The position numbers were made by a program, and so were the translations under genes. The notes beneath the pieces are model-generated. The model was not told the origin of the DNA. It ran no database searches and worked only from the letters and a program-made list of their open reading frames with translations. DNA of 64,000 nt from contig UESW01004630.1 in the NCBI GenBank assembly GCA_900491605.1, forward strand, positions 415,421 through 479,420. The letters run 5' to 3'. This DNA comes from Calamus simplicifolius. Its lineage: Eukaryota > Streptophyta > Magnoliopsida > Arecales > Arecaceae. Shown here one piece after another: positions 33,365-44,491 of the stretch. Within the stretch, counting starts at the first letter, position 1, and each line of letters starts with the position of its first letter.

Positions 33365-36300
33365 ATTTTAATTATGGCTGAAGTTCGATTTTGCTTTGAG
33401 TTCCATCATGGAGGCATGTTTTCTAGAAGACCTGATGTCATATATGGAGGGGCAGCATATAATTATGATAACTATGATCTACACTTCATGAGTTATTTTA
33501 AGCTTCAATGTATGTGTGTAGATTTAGGATGTCCATGCACTAGCAACATATACTTTATGGTGCTAAATGGTAATCTAGATTATGGGCTAAGGCTAGTAGA
33601 GAGTAATGATGAGGTGATGTATATGTCTGAATTACATATATAGTGGAAAGTGTCTGCCATAGTGATTTACATGAAAATTGGAATGTTACCATTGAATGCA
33701 AAAAATGCTAATTAGGAAATTAAAGATGATGAGCTTTGAGGCATGCAGAAGAATGTTGATATGCCTATTGGGAGACAGGAGATGATAGCTTTGGTTAAGT
33801 TTATTGAATTAGATCAAAGGAGTTATTATAATGAGGATAAAAGGGTAGGGGCTCATGACACATAAGCAACTATGAATAAAGATGCAAGAGCTAGGGCTCA
33901 AGACACAAAATTTTTGATGAGGATGCCGGGGGTAAGGCCTAGGATATGTAGATAGTTTTTGATGAGGATGCACATATAGGCTAATATGGATGAGAGGATG
34001 TAGGGATGAGTGCTCATGGCACATAAGTGGCTATGAATGAAGATATGGAGGCTAAGGCTCATGACATAGATTTTGCTGGAGATACAAGGGTGGAGCCTTA
34101 TGATACACAATCCATAGTGGATGACAATGCAGGGGCTGAAGAAGGAGATGATTTTATGGCTGATGATGCTATGAAGGGGAGTGAAAGATTTGAAACTATA
34201 GTCAGTGAAGGCAGTGAGGAGAGAGGGAAATGAGAGTAGTAATAGTAATCCAAGTTGGCTGAATGAGGACCTTGAGGGATCTAATGATGATGACATATTT
34301 GGATTGAACACATCTTGCCCTACTTTTGAAGGCACTGATGCATCATCTGCACCTCCCTCTTCCTTTTTCTAACCCCCTTCAAAAGATGTTATTTTGGATG
34401 ATTGGCTTGAAAATCCTTTACATAATGAGGAGTTAAGAAGTTAATTTACAAAGGTTTTCTAATCAAGAGGCAAATCACAATTCTAAATTCAATAAGGATA
34501 TTGACATGGCAAAACCACAATTGTAGTTGAGAATGAGATTTGCTAATTTCAGGTATTTAGAGCTACCCTAAGAAAATATGCAATGAGAAGGTCAATTGAT
34601 TTTAAGTTTAAATTAAATGAGGGCCACAAGATATCTGCTATATGTAAAAATGAATATGGAGGGAAAATTTATGCATCCAAGGTGAGAGATGAGATGAAAT
34701 TTTGGATAAAGACATTTAACTCTATTTGTATTTGTAAGTAACATTCTCTAATCCTCAGATAAAGTCAAGCTACCTTGCTAGAAAGTATTTGGATGAGTTC
34801 AAGAGCAACACCAAGTAGGAGGTACCAGCTGTGCAAGTTTACATTAGAAAAAATAGTACTATAGATGTGAGCAAGAATTAGGTTTATAGAGCCAAAAGGA
34901 AAGTAAAGCAAATCTTTGAAGGTGATGAGAGGCTGCAATATGGAAAGTTAAGAGACTATGCTGAGATGATCAAATTGACAAATGCTGAAAGTCATGTCAT
35001 TTTACACTGTGAAGTTTCTGATGAGGGTACATAGTCATTTTTTAGAGAATATACATAAGATATTATGCCTAGAAGATGGGTTTCCTAATTGGATGTAGAC
35101 CTATTATTTGTCTAGATGGATGCTTCTTTCAGGAAAGATTTGGAAGGCAGCTATTATCAACTATCAGCAAAGATGGGAATGATAATGTCTTCCCCATATT
35201 GTAATGACTATTATGGAGCAAGAAAATAAGGATTCTAAAGTTGGTTCTTATATGCATTAAATAATAACATAGGTAAATCGAAGGATCTTAGGTCAATATT
35301 CATATTAGACAAAAAAAATATTTTAAAGTTAATATTGTTTTCTGGTTTAGCTTTTTTGTTATCTGTTATATTTTTTCTAATGAGGATTGTTGTATGCTAA
35401 TAGAGCTTCTTACCCACTATTGAGGAGCTATTTCCGGTTGTGGAGCATAAATATTATATGGGACATATGTATAGTAATTTCAAAGGTCTGTTTAAAGGAA
35501 AAGAATAAAAAGATGCAATTTGAAGGGCAGCTTATTCTAGCACACCAAGGGAGTTGAGAGAAAGATAAGTACATAAAGGGTTTAAATGAGGAAGTCTGGC
35601 AATAGTTTAAGAAGATCCCGCCACCATAATTGTTCAAGTCCTACTTCAGCAAGAGGGCTAAAATTGACTGCCTCCTCAACAATCTGAATGAAATATTTAT
35701 TGTCATGATTATGGAAGAGAGAAATCTATCCATATTGTCTATGTTGAAGTAGATTTGAGAGAGATTACTGGGTAGATTTAATGTCAAAAGGCTTGATATG
35801 GAGAAGTATATTAGGCCAATTTGCCCTAATATTTAAGATAAGCTTGATGTGTTGAAGTTAGACTCTAGAAATTACTCTACAACACTTCTTGAGAGGTTAA
35901 AATATGAGGTAAATAATGGGTATAAGAGGCATGTGGTTGACTTGACCTCGAGAAGTTGCACTTATAGGATTTGGGATCTCACTGGATTCCCTTGCAAGCA
36001 TAGTGTGCCTTCCATCATTAAGAACTTAGAACAGCTAGAAAAGTATGTTCAACCTTCTAACAACAAGAAGCTTTATTTGGCTTGCTAGCAACAAATTAGT
36101 CATCCTATGCCAGGCTAGAATGAATGGGTTGAAACTAGGTTGCCTGCTCCAGTCCTTTCTCATATACTTAGACCCCTAGCAGACCAAAAAAGCTGAGGAG
36201 GAGGGATCCAAATGAGCCAAAATATCCTTACAAAGTATTAAGAATGAACAAGTCTGTGAAGTATGGGAAATGATACAAAGGGCACAATTCTAGAGGCTGT

Positions 36301-36400
36301 AAATTTAATGTCACTGGGAAAACAATTTGACAAAGAAGGATCAAATTGTAAAAAGAGAAAGTAGTAAGTTATTAGTCTACTTCTAATGATTGATCTAAAA
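33365..36400 (+). pseudogene. MULE (Mutator-like) transposase gene, heavily decayed
   Basis: Segments follow in MULE order. First is a PB1-like N-terminal domain at 33362-33643 (EVRFCFEFHHGGMFSRRPD). An acidic linker (34027-34233) follows. Next are the zinc-binding/WRKY-like region near 34560-34735 and the catalytic core near 35100-35260 (VWMDASFRKDLEGSYYQLSA). The PVVEHKYYMGHMYSNFKG region is at about 35425-35490, and a SWIM-type finger at 35930-36020 (CTYRIWDLTGFPCKHS). Last is a CCHC-like knuckle near 36260-36300 (GHNSRGC). Dozens of stops and shifts break it. In the SWIM finger the second Cys is Tyr, removing a zinc ligand. Terminal inverted repeats were not identified. Confidence 0.78.
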
Positions 36401-37099
36401 AATGCAACCTTTTTATTGATATGTTCTTTATTTTGTAGATTTAAAGTGTAGTCTCTCATTCAAAAGGTTCTTCAAATGTCCCACCCTCATATTTAGTACT
36501 GCATAAAGGGAAAGCCACTATGAGTACTAGTGATGATATTAACATCGCCACCAACGTGGCGAAACCCAACACCAAATATGGAACTGAATCCCAAGATCTT
36601 CAAAATACAAGTTTGCTGAGCCTTGACCCATTACCTAACAAGATAAGAACCAAGAACTCAATAATGGAAGACACCACACCAAGAGTCTCAAAAACCACTA
36701 AAGAACCCAAGGGATAAGTCTGATTGCTTAAACACTACAAGAATAAACTTGATAAGTTCAAGAGTGTTTTCAAGAATGAAAGAATAACATAAATAAATAA
36801 TTTGATATTATTCTTGACTGCCTCCAAAGATACAATCCTTGGTCCTTTACATAGAATTTACAAATTCTCTAGAATATTCTCTATAACATATCTAAAGAAA
36901 TTTTTTCAAAATTAAAGAATTGACATTTAAAATATTCTTAACATATTAAATTTTTAAAATTAAGGGATTGACATTTAGAAGATTCTTGACATATTAAATT
37001 CTCAAAATTAAGGGATTGACATCTTAATCCTTCTAAGGTTGAAATATGTAAGTCCTTAATTAGAAACCTTAAGAACCTTAATCATAGTGACCATATTCC
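36401..37099. other. undetermined spacer, may hold MULE tail and Reina-like 3' end
   Basis: A 65-codon plus-strand ORF at 36520-36717 (Asn/Thr/Ser-rich) could be the MULE C-terminal tail, but it has no diagnostic motif. The block to its right repeats ATTAAGGGATTGACATTTAG-like units at 36920-37025. No confident gene. Confidence 0.35.
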
Positions 37100-37716
37100 C
37101 TTGAAACATATTTGAACTTGATATGATCCCTTATGTTTTTACTGTTTCACCAACTTGTTGAATTATCCTATTAAATGCTTCTTTAAAACACTTGGCTCTA
37201 AGTTTTATGATTGATCCATTGGCAAGCTTAATGAATCGTGTGCCTACTACCTTGAGTCCCTCCAAGCCCATGTGTTAATTTTTTTTTCTTGTGGTTATGC
37301 AACTTTATTTGCATCATTCTTTTCCTCTTGAAGAAGATTTGTCCTCAAATCATCACCTATATCAAAAGGAGATAAGTTAGAAACATTAAAGCTTACACTA
37401 ACACCATACTCACCTGGTAACTTAAGCTTGTAGGTTTTGTCATTGATGCAGTCTATCACTCGAAACGATCCATCATCCCTTGAAAGGAGTTTAGAACATC
37501 TTTGCTTAGGAAAATGATCCTTTCTCATATACAGCCAAACCCAATATCTCTTGTTTCAAAGACAATCTTCTTACATTCTTTATTAGCTTATTTGGCATAT
37601 TGCTTTGTTCATCGTTCGATGTGTTGCTTCACTTTATCATGAATTTGCTTAACAAAATTAGCTTTCTTCTTGCCATTTAAGTTACCACATTCATTCAAAG
37701 ATAAAGGAGTTAAATC
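37100..37716 (-). pseudogene. Reina-like Ty3/gypsy integrase C-terminal fragment
   Basis: The minus strand reads HDKVKQHIER, then MRKDHFPKQRCSKLLSRDDG, INDKTYKLKLPGEYGVSVSF and NLSPFDIGDDLRTNLLQEEK. After a stop it continues with the Lys/Arg-rich polyprotein tail near 37130-37240 (AKCFKEAFNRIIQQVGE). This matches the end of Reina-type chromovirus pol. It is cut on the right exactly where the Athila LTR begins at 37717. Confidence 0.8.
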
Positions 37717-38161
37717 TGATAAGTACATAAATACTAGCCATAAAAGTATTAATTTATAAACTAAATTATTAGTATTCTTTTAAATTTAATATTTTATATA
37801 ATATTTTTAGAAAAAGATCCTGTCAACTTAAAGAGCTTGATTTTAGGAGTCCAACGGTATAAACGATACTCAAATCGGACTTGAAACAAGCTCAAAATGG
37901 ATTTTTTAAAATTTAACCCAAAAATTACATGAAATTTAAAGCAGTGGCGGACTATAAAAAATCATCCAATTTTTGGATTAAATTTTAAAAAATTTATTTT
38001 GAGCTTGTTTTAAGTTCGATTTGAGTGTCGTTTATACCGTTGACTCCTAAAATTGAGATCTTCGAGTTGACAAAATTTTTTTCTAAAAATATTATATAAA
38101 AATAAATTAAAAAGAATAAAAATAATTTAGTTTATAATGGCTAGTATTTATGTACTTATCA
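37717..38161. repeat. 445-bp foldback in the Athila LTR
   Basis: The left arm starts TGATAAGTACATAAATACTA, and the right arm ends with the reverse complement of the same sequence at 38161. The arms stay complementary, with differences, through CGGTATAAACGA and AGCTCAAAA blocks toward a centre near 37945. A further direct copy of part of the left arm lies at 38222-38310. Confidence 0.82.
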
Positions 38162-39167
38162 CTTTTGTCAACTTAAATTTTACTTGTCCTCAAGTAAACT
38201 AAGAAATCTAGCAATATGTACCAAATCGGACTCAAAACAAGCTCAAAATGGATTTTTCAAGATTTAAACCAGGGATTGCATGAAATTTAAAGCAGTGGCA
38301 GACCAGAGAAAATCGTGCAATATTTTTAAAATTGCGGTTTGAACTATGAAAAGAACAAACCTGATCTGCGGAGATAAGGCGAGCAGTTAACATGGATTAC
38401 ACACGTAGTCGATGCGTCTTCATTCTTTATAAAAGAGCACCATCGGAGCCACTCGAGGAATCATCGAATAATCTTTCCATCCCTCGTTCTCTTTGTTCTG
38501 TCCCACTCTCATTTATGTTTCCTCCAGTCCATAACCCCGTAACCCAAATCTTTCATCTATTCTTCATCCACCAGCAATCCATACCCTTCATAATCAACCA
38601 TCTTTCTATCTTAGAAAGCAAGAAGCAGAAAGTAGATCTATCATCTTAGGAAGTAGATCCTTCATCTCAAGAAGCAGAAGTAGATTATATATTTTTTATT
38701 TTTTTATGTACTCTTTTTATTAGAAATAAAAGTTATTTCTTCATGCATATTCATGCTATAATATGGTTTCCTTTTGAAGATGATAGCTTAGGCTCCGGAA
38801 CTATCCATGATCAAAGAATACGGGTTGTACTCTAGAGTAAAATATCTTTAGTGAAGATAAACTTAGATCTTACCTATTCTTAAAAGGGATGGACCATGAT
38901 CTATGGGTATGGACCGTACTCTTATTAAAGATAGGTAATATCCAGGTTCTCTTCACGAGAAGAGAATAATAAGAAACAGATAAGATTTTTTAAGATTTTT
39001 TTAATTTAAATTAATTAATAATTAGCATGTTATTTTTTGAGATTCATTACTAACAAGATTGAGTCAAAACAACTACTTAAGGTCTCTATGGGTTTAACCT
39101 TTACTCTTGCTACTCTACGAAGTAATAGGAATTAAGGTAATTAAATTGGTGCACTGCAACACCATCA
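37717..39167 (+). repeat. 5' LTR of the Athila element
   Basis: The proposed ends are TGATAAGTAC and ACCATCA, 1,451 bp. The right end is set by the primer site; the left by TG and the abrupt loss of Reina coding sequence. A TATA-like TTTATAAAAGAG at about 38427 fits a U3 promoter. Without the second LTR the left edge is provisional. Confidence 0.65.
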
Positions 39168-39170
39168 GAT

Positions 39171-39193
39171 TTTTGGCACCATTTTTGGGGACC
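39171..39193 (+). other. degenerate Athila primer-binding site
   Basis: TTTTGGCACCATTTTTGGGG follows the LTR end by three bases. It resembles the Athila primer site but carries several C-to-T/G-to-A type changes. Confidence 0.7.
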
Positions 39194-40068
39194 TAAGCAA
39201 TTGTTTAAAAAAAAATAATAATATATTTATATATATATATAATATTTGTTTTATCTATTTTTAATGCTTTTCAATTTTCTTAGATTGACTTAGGCATTTT
39301 TTTAATCCAAAATTTTTACATTAACATCGCATAATTTATTAGAAATTAGAGACTTAATCATAAAAATTTTAAAAAATATATAATTAAATTTAGGTTTAAT
39401 TGTTTACTAATTTTAAAGCTTGAACATATGTTTTTCTGCATATTATTGTCATAAAATACTTAAGGGCACAAACCGTTAGTCAAGATAAGGTAAGGAGTTG
39501 ATCAGCCTTTCTTAGCCCATAAACCATACCCTTCATTTTGCATTGACCTAAGCTTCTAAATAAAAAATTAATTAGACGTTAGCCCTAGGAATTTTGAGCT
39601 CAATAGGATAAAGAGGCCCTAGAGTTGGACCGGGTTTGGATTGGTTGATCGAGTTAGTGTCTAAGGAAAGTAGTTCAAAGGAAAGAGCCCGAAGGAAGGT
39701 GGTTACTTAATTGGTTCCCTTAGCTTACCTGAGGAAAGCAATGGGAGGACCCCCACCAACCTTACACTTACTTGGCCAAGCTAGTTAGTTAGGCAGTCTT
39801 GGGCTTGGAGTGCTCAAAGGCAACTTTGGAATAGTTAGGAGCTGTCTAGATCTAGGTTAACCTAAAGATAGAGAGTTTAATTTTTGTTAACTCAATTGCA
39901 AAATAATAATTAAACCCTAACTAAATTTTTCTTTATTACTCTTTAGCTTTAGGACTCTTTTAGGACACTTCTCTGTAGAACCCCTTTCCTTTTCCTTTCT
40001 TTTGTCAATTTAAAAATATTAAAAAAAAAGAAGAGAGAAGGATTTGAATTGCTGTTTGCTTTAGAACA
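39194..40068 (+). other. Athila leader
   Basis: About 870 bp without open frames between the primer site and gag, normal for this lineage. Confidence 0.5.
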
Positions 40069-40734
40069 TTGATAGGGTGTATGCATGGTCACCGATCATT
40101 ACAACCCAATCTTGTTCCCTTAGATCCTAAAATAGAAAGAACTGTTAGAGCAAACAAACTTAGAATTATGGACCATAATAACAAAAATAATCCATCATGC
40201 CAGTTAAAGGAGTATTTTACTCCTTCAAAGTATACCTACTCTCCCTGCATTCAAATGTCTCTAGTGGAGGCCACTAAATATGAGATCAAGTCAAGCGTGA
40301 TTCAAATATTACCTTCATTTTATGGACTTGCAAATGAGGATCCTTACAAACATTTAAATGAGTTTCTCAAAATTTGTTCAATCGTAAAAATTAAAATTTT
40401 TCTGACGATGCTCTTAGACTTAAGTTGTTCCCATTTTCTCTTAAGGATAAAGCCAAATATTGGTTAAATTCGTTAGATATTCTAATAATTTCAACTTGGG
40501 ATCATCTTCAGAGAGAGTTTCTTAATAAATACTTTCCTATAGGAAAAACTAATCAAATTAAAAAAACCATAACAAGTTTTTTCGAGATAGATGGAGAGAT
40601 GTTTCACGAGACATGAGAGAGATTAAAAGATTTGATTAGAAAATATTCACACGATGCCATACCAAAATAGCAAATAGTCCAGTGCTTTTATGATGGTTTA
40701 TCAGAAAAGCATCGGCAAATGGTCGATGCTTCAT
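40069..40734 (+). pseudogene. Athila gag, 5' part
   Basis: The 40069-40467 frame reads CQLKEYFTPSKYTYSPCIQM and YEIKSSVIQILPSFYGLANE, the start of the Athila capsid region. A second frame (40425-40616) reads FPFSLKDKAKYWLNSLDILI and STWDHLQREFLNKYFPIGKT, and it continues through a stop to CFYDGLSEKHRQMVDAS. It is then interrupted by CACTA sequence at 40735 and picks up again at 62478. The frame is lost between the first two segments. The first ATG is at about 40081. Confidence 0.87.
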
Positions 40735-40754
40735 CACTACAAAAAAATTATGAA

Positions 40755-41356
40755 ATAGCGATGCAACTTAGCGATGCAAATATTCATCACTATTTAACGA
40801 TAGAATTGTGACGCAATTGTGACCCATGAAATCTATAACACATTAAATCAGTCGCTCTATTTAGCGACTCCCAAAAAATTTTGTCGCTAAATAGCGACTC
40901 ATAAAAATGCACCACTTTTTAGCGATGCAATAGTGCATTGCTAAATAGTGACGCACTGGTTGCATCGCTATTTAGCGATACACTTCAATGTGTTCCTAAA
41001 TAGTGACACAATAATGTGCATCGCATTTTAACGATGCATAATTATGCATTGCTAAATAGTGACGCATAAATTTGAGTCGCTATTTAGCGACATATTTTAA
41101 TGTGTTGCTATTTAGTGATACATTAATGTGTGTCACTATTTAGCAAGCAGAATTGCATCACTAAATAGCGACGCATCAAAATGCATCGCTAAATAGTGAC
41201 ACATAGTGGAATCACTATTAGCGACTGGAATTATGCGTCACTATTTAGTGACACATAACCATGCGTTGCTAAATAGCGACACAGAATTGTGTCATTATTT
41301 AGCGACACACTATAATGCATCGTTAAATAGCGATGCGTTTTGATGCATCACTAAAT
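40755..41356. repeat. left subterminal repeat array of the CACTA, block A
   Basis: The motif TAGCGATGC and variants (TAGTGACGC, TAGCGACGC) occur in both orientations every 15-30 bp. Adjacent inverted copies make palindromes such as GCATCGCTAAATAGTGACGC. In this superfamily subterminal repeats bind the element-encoded regulatory protein. Confidence 0.88.
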
Positions 41357-41608
41357 AGGGTTTTAGGGATTTAGGGTGTTTAGGGTTTAGGGTTCAGGGT
41401 TTAAGGGTTCAGGGATTCAGGGTTTCAGGGGTTTAGGGGTTTAGGATTTTAGCTAGGGTTTAAGGTTTTAAGGTTTAAGGGTTTTATGGTTTTAGGGTTT
41501 AGGTTTAGGGTTTAGGGTTTAACGGTTTATGGTTTAAGGGTTTAGGGTTTTAGGGTTCTAGGGGTTTTAGGATTCTAGGGGTTTTGGGGTTTAGGGTTTA
41601 GGGTTTAA
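41357..41608 (+). repeat. telomere-like TTTAGGG tract inside the CACTA
   Basis: About 250 bp of degenerate TTTAGGG units, with exact GGGTTTAGGGTTTAGGG-type runs near 41500 and 41595 and variants GGGTTCAGGG and GGGGTTTAGGAT elsewhere. The G-rich strand is the plus strand. It begins within a subterminal repeat (CTAAATAGGG) and ends directly beside the rRNA-related segment. Confidence 0.92.
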
Positions 41609-41699
41609 GCTGCCTTCTCAGCACAAAGGCGTGGATTGGACTAAAGGCAGCGTCAGTCCCAGGTAGGACCTTGTAGTCGGCTAGCCGGGCACGTCGTGA

Positions 41700-42015
41700 A
41701 GCCGTCGGTGCACATCATTTCGTACGGCGGACCGGCCTGCTCAGCCCAATGTCCAACTACGAGCTTTTTAACTGCAACAACTTAAATATACGCTATTGGA
41801 GCTGGAATTACCTCGTTGCTGGCACCAGACTTGACCTGCAATGGATCCTTGTTAAGGGATTTAGATTGTACTCATTCCAATTACCAAACTCGAAGAGGCG
41901 GCTGGTATTGTTATTTATTGTCACTACCTTCCTGTCTCAGTCTCCCTCTTCGGAATCGAACCCTAATTCTCCATCACCCATCACCACCATGGTAGGCCCC
42001 TACCCGTCTCCGAAT
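41700..42015 (-). rRNA. captured fragment of 18S rRNA gene (pseudogene)
   Basis: The minus strand carries universally conserved 18S blocks: GGTAATTCCAGCTCCAATAG, GTATATTTAAGTTGTTGCAG, TAAAAAGCTCGTAGTTGGA, GGTAGTGACAATAAATAAC and GAGAATTAGGGTTCGATTCC. They are in genuine rRNA order, roughly the stretch from helix 12 into V4. The Ser-Ala universal block is altered (CAGCAACGAGG instead of the invariant form), and several dozen bases are missing between the GGGAGACTGAGA and GGTAGTGAC blocks. It is therefore not a functional gene. No ITS, 5.8S or 25S sequence is adjacent. Confidence 0.92.
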
Positions 42016-42330
42016 TCGGAAGAAGACGAGAGCAGCACAAGGCCAAGCCTGACCCCCCGGTCGGCCACCAGGAAGGTAACCCGCGATAAGAGATCGAAGC
42101 GCCGCCGAGGGCGCAGGAGGGGAGCAAGGGGAAGGAGCGCCGCCCATGGGAGGTTCTCGAAGGAAGCAGACATGTAACATCGCGGCCACCCACGTCATCC
42201 CGGGGGCTCAGCAAAACGAGCGGCATAGATTATAATATATCAATATATAAAATTATCACTATATAATATTAATTATTATACACTATAATAATTAATATAT
42301 AAAATTAATATTCTATAATATTAATATTTA
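42016..42330. other. unidentified filler between 18S fragment and subterminal block B
   Basis: A GC-rich 180 bp (42030-42210) reads as a basic plus-strand peptide (RSKRRRGRRRGARGRSAAHG), perhaps part of a captured gene. AT-rich sequence follows. No homology recognised. Confidence 0.35.
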
Positions 42331-42655
42331 ATGACGCATAATTGCGTCGCTATTTAGCGACGCATACAGTATGCATTGCTAAATAGCGATGCATATTCAA
42401 TGAGTCACTAAATAGCGATGCATAAATGCATTGCTATTTAGCAATGCAAAGAAAATGCATCGCTAAATAGTGACGCATACATTATGCGTCGCTAAATAGC
42501 GATGCATTATGCATCGCTAAATTTTTCCATACCCTACTTTATCCCGCCAAATTAGCGACGCAACTGTGTGTCGCTAATTAGTGATGCATAGAGTTTGCAT
42601 CGCTAATTAGTGACTCAATTAGCGATGCAATTCATAATGGCATCGCTAATCCTCT
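42331..42655. repeat. left subterminal repeat array of the CACTA, block B
   Basis: The same TAGCGACGC/TAGCGATGC motif in both orientations, including GCGTCGCTATTTAGCGACGC at about 42345. It is separated from block A by the telomere-like/18S segment, so that segment lies within the original array. Confidence 0.88.
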
Positions 42656-42659
42656 ATTA

Positions 42660-42981
42660 TAACCCCCCAGCCCTAATCTCTCCTCTTCCTCCCTCCCTCT
42701 TCCCCACATCTAGTGGCGCCCCTGCCCCCTCTCCCTTCCTCCCTCTTCCTCCCTCCCTCTTTCCCACCTCCGGTGGCCCTCCGGCACCCCGATCTCCTTG
42801 GCGGCCTCCTCTATCGGGCATACAAATAAAAAATAAAAAACCAAACCCTCCCCTCCCCTCCCCCTCCCCCTCTCTCTGGCCGACCGCGAGGGCGGCCATA
42901 GCTACGGCCGTAGCCTGGCGGTCGGCCACGGGGGCGGCCACAGCTACGGCAGTGGCCAGGCCACGGGCATAAAAAAAAACT
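42660..42981 (+). repeat. CT-rich and GC-rich tandem unit of the CACTA, copy 1
   Basis: CTTCCTCCCTCCCTCTTCCC tracts are followed by a unit running from AAACCAAACCCTCCC through GGCCGACC/GGCGGCCA repeats to GGGCATAAAAAAAAAC. A second version of the same unit is at 52719-52823, on the other side of the SIRE insertion. Confidence 0.7.
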
Positions 42982-44431
42982 TGTTGACCCAATTGATGAT
43001 TTTGATGATTAACAAAACTATTTGAGTATAACAATTGAAGGCTCTAATGATTTTGATTAAGTTTTTCAGATTATAAGTCGATTGAATGATCAAAATCAAG
43101 AGTTAAATCTTGTTCTGGATCGAATCTAATGTCTAGGTAAGATTGCAGACATTAGAGTCGACTCCGAGAATCACAGAGCCGACTCCAGTATCTGGCACGG
43201 AAGTTAGAGTCGACTCCGAGACTGTTAGAGCCGACTCTATCAAAAAATAGAACATTGATTTTTTGGCCCCGATTTAGAGTCGACTCCGGGTCTGTTAGAG
43301 TCGACTCCAGAAAAGTTTCTTGTCGACCCCAGAAAAGTCAGAGACGACTCCAGAATTAACGGATTAAAGTATTTCGAGTTAGAGCCGACTCCAGAAAAGT
43401 TAGAGTCGACTCAAACCCACCTGGAACGAAAAATCAAATTGCCAGATCAGCTCTAACGGTAATATTTCTATTTTACTTTATTTCTAACGGATATATTTTG
43501 TTGCAAGGTACACTCCAACGGATAGTTTTCTTCAAAAATGGTTTGAAAGAAATCTATAAAAAGGGAAGACTATCATTCAAAAATCAAGAGACAAAAAACA
43601 ACGGAAAAACAAAGAAGAAAATTGGAAATAGAGAAATCCCAATTTAAAAACCCAAAAAATAGAGAGCCTGAATCTCAAGAGAAAAACCTGCTAGCTCAAA
43701 TCCACTCCACTCCAAAAAGCTCAAGAGGAATCCAAGGCATTCAAATCAAAGTTTTGGTGGATTTCCCAAATTGGAGAAAGAGGATCAGTTTCTTGCTTTT
43801 CAATCCTTCTCAACTGCTTCAACTATGAAGAATCGGAGCTGAGGCTTGATTCAATCTAGCAAGGAGAAGAAGAAAAGAAGAAAGAAGAAAAGCTCAAAAA
43901 CCAACCAACTACAAATAGGCTTTTCTAAACCTTGTTCATTTACTTGATTATTTGCTCATTGAGGAGCTGTGTACTTGAAAAACAATATTTCTTTTGTTTG
44001 TGTCTAGTTCAATCTGGGGGATTGAACTAGTGGAGGTAGTCTTACCTCGGTACAAGCTTGGTATAGCTTGTGTTAGGGTTTTTGTGCTGGTGAGCCCAAA
44101 AAACCGGCTGGGTTCGTTGTGATCCCGAGAAAACAAAAGTTTGAGTTGTGAGCTTGTAAAACAACTCGGCTGTAATCAAGGAAGATTATAGTGTGGACCC
44201 AAGTGAATCTTGGGAGTGGACGTAGGTGTTGGATACACCGAACCACTTAAAATCTTTGTGTTTGCCGTGTCTCCTTTATCTCTATCTCTACCTCTATCTT
44301 ATTGATTGTATTTTGTTTTTGCATCTGCATTCACTTCCACTCACACTAAGCAAACAAATAATTCAAAAGGTTTAAATTTTTAAAGAACCCAATTCACCCC
44401 CCCCCCTCTTGGGTTGTCATCTGGGCCAACA
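42982..44431 (+). repeat. 5' LTR of the SIRE element
   Basis: A 1,450-bp LTR, with a TATAAAAAGGGAAG promoter-like box at about 43555. Its U3 part (43154-43412) holds about ten copies of AGAGTCGACTCC/AGAGCCGACTCC. Confidence 0.93.
43154..43412 (+). repeat. dispersed palindromic GAGTCGACTC motifs in the SIRE LTR
   Basis: About ten copies of RGAGYCGACTCY, most with GTCGAC at the centre, at irregular 20-40 bp spacing. The right LTR has the same set at 51448-51702. Confidence 0.9.
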
Positions 44432-44433
44432 AT

Positions 44434-44445
44434 TGGTATCAGAGC
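44434..44445 (+). other. SIRE primer-binding site
   Basis: TGGTATCAGAGC lies two bases after the LTR, a full initiator tRNA-Met match. Confidence 0.94.
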
Positions 44446-44491
44446 TAGTGCTCTTAGATTTTGATCACACGATCAAGAGCTAAAGATCCAA

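Noticed and set aside
41357..41608. A true chromosome end or assembly end at the TTTAGGG tract
   Set aside because: The repeats are degenerate and flanked on both sides by CACTA sequence, so this is an interstitial tract.
41700..42015. A functional 18S rRNA gene
   Set aside because: Only part of the molecule is present, a conserved block is altered and an internal segment is missing.
42660..42972. Plus-strand 120-codon and minus-strand 125-codon ORFs in the CT/GC-rich unit
   Set aside because: Low-complexity translation of CCTCCC tracts in the CACTA interior, not a gene.
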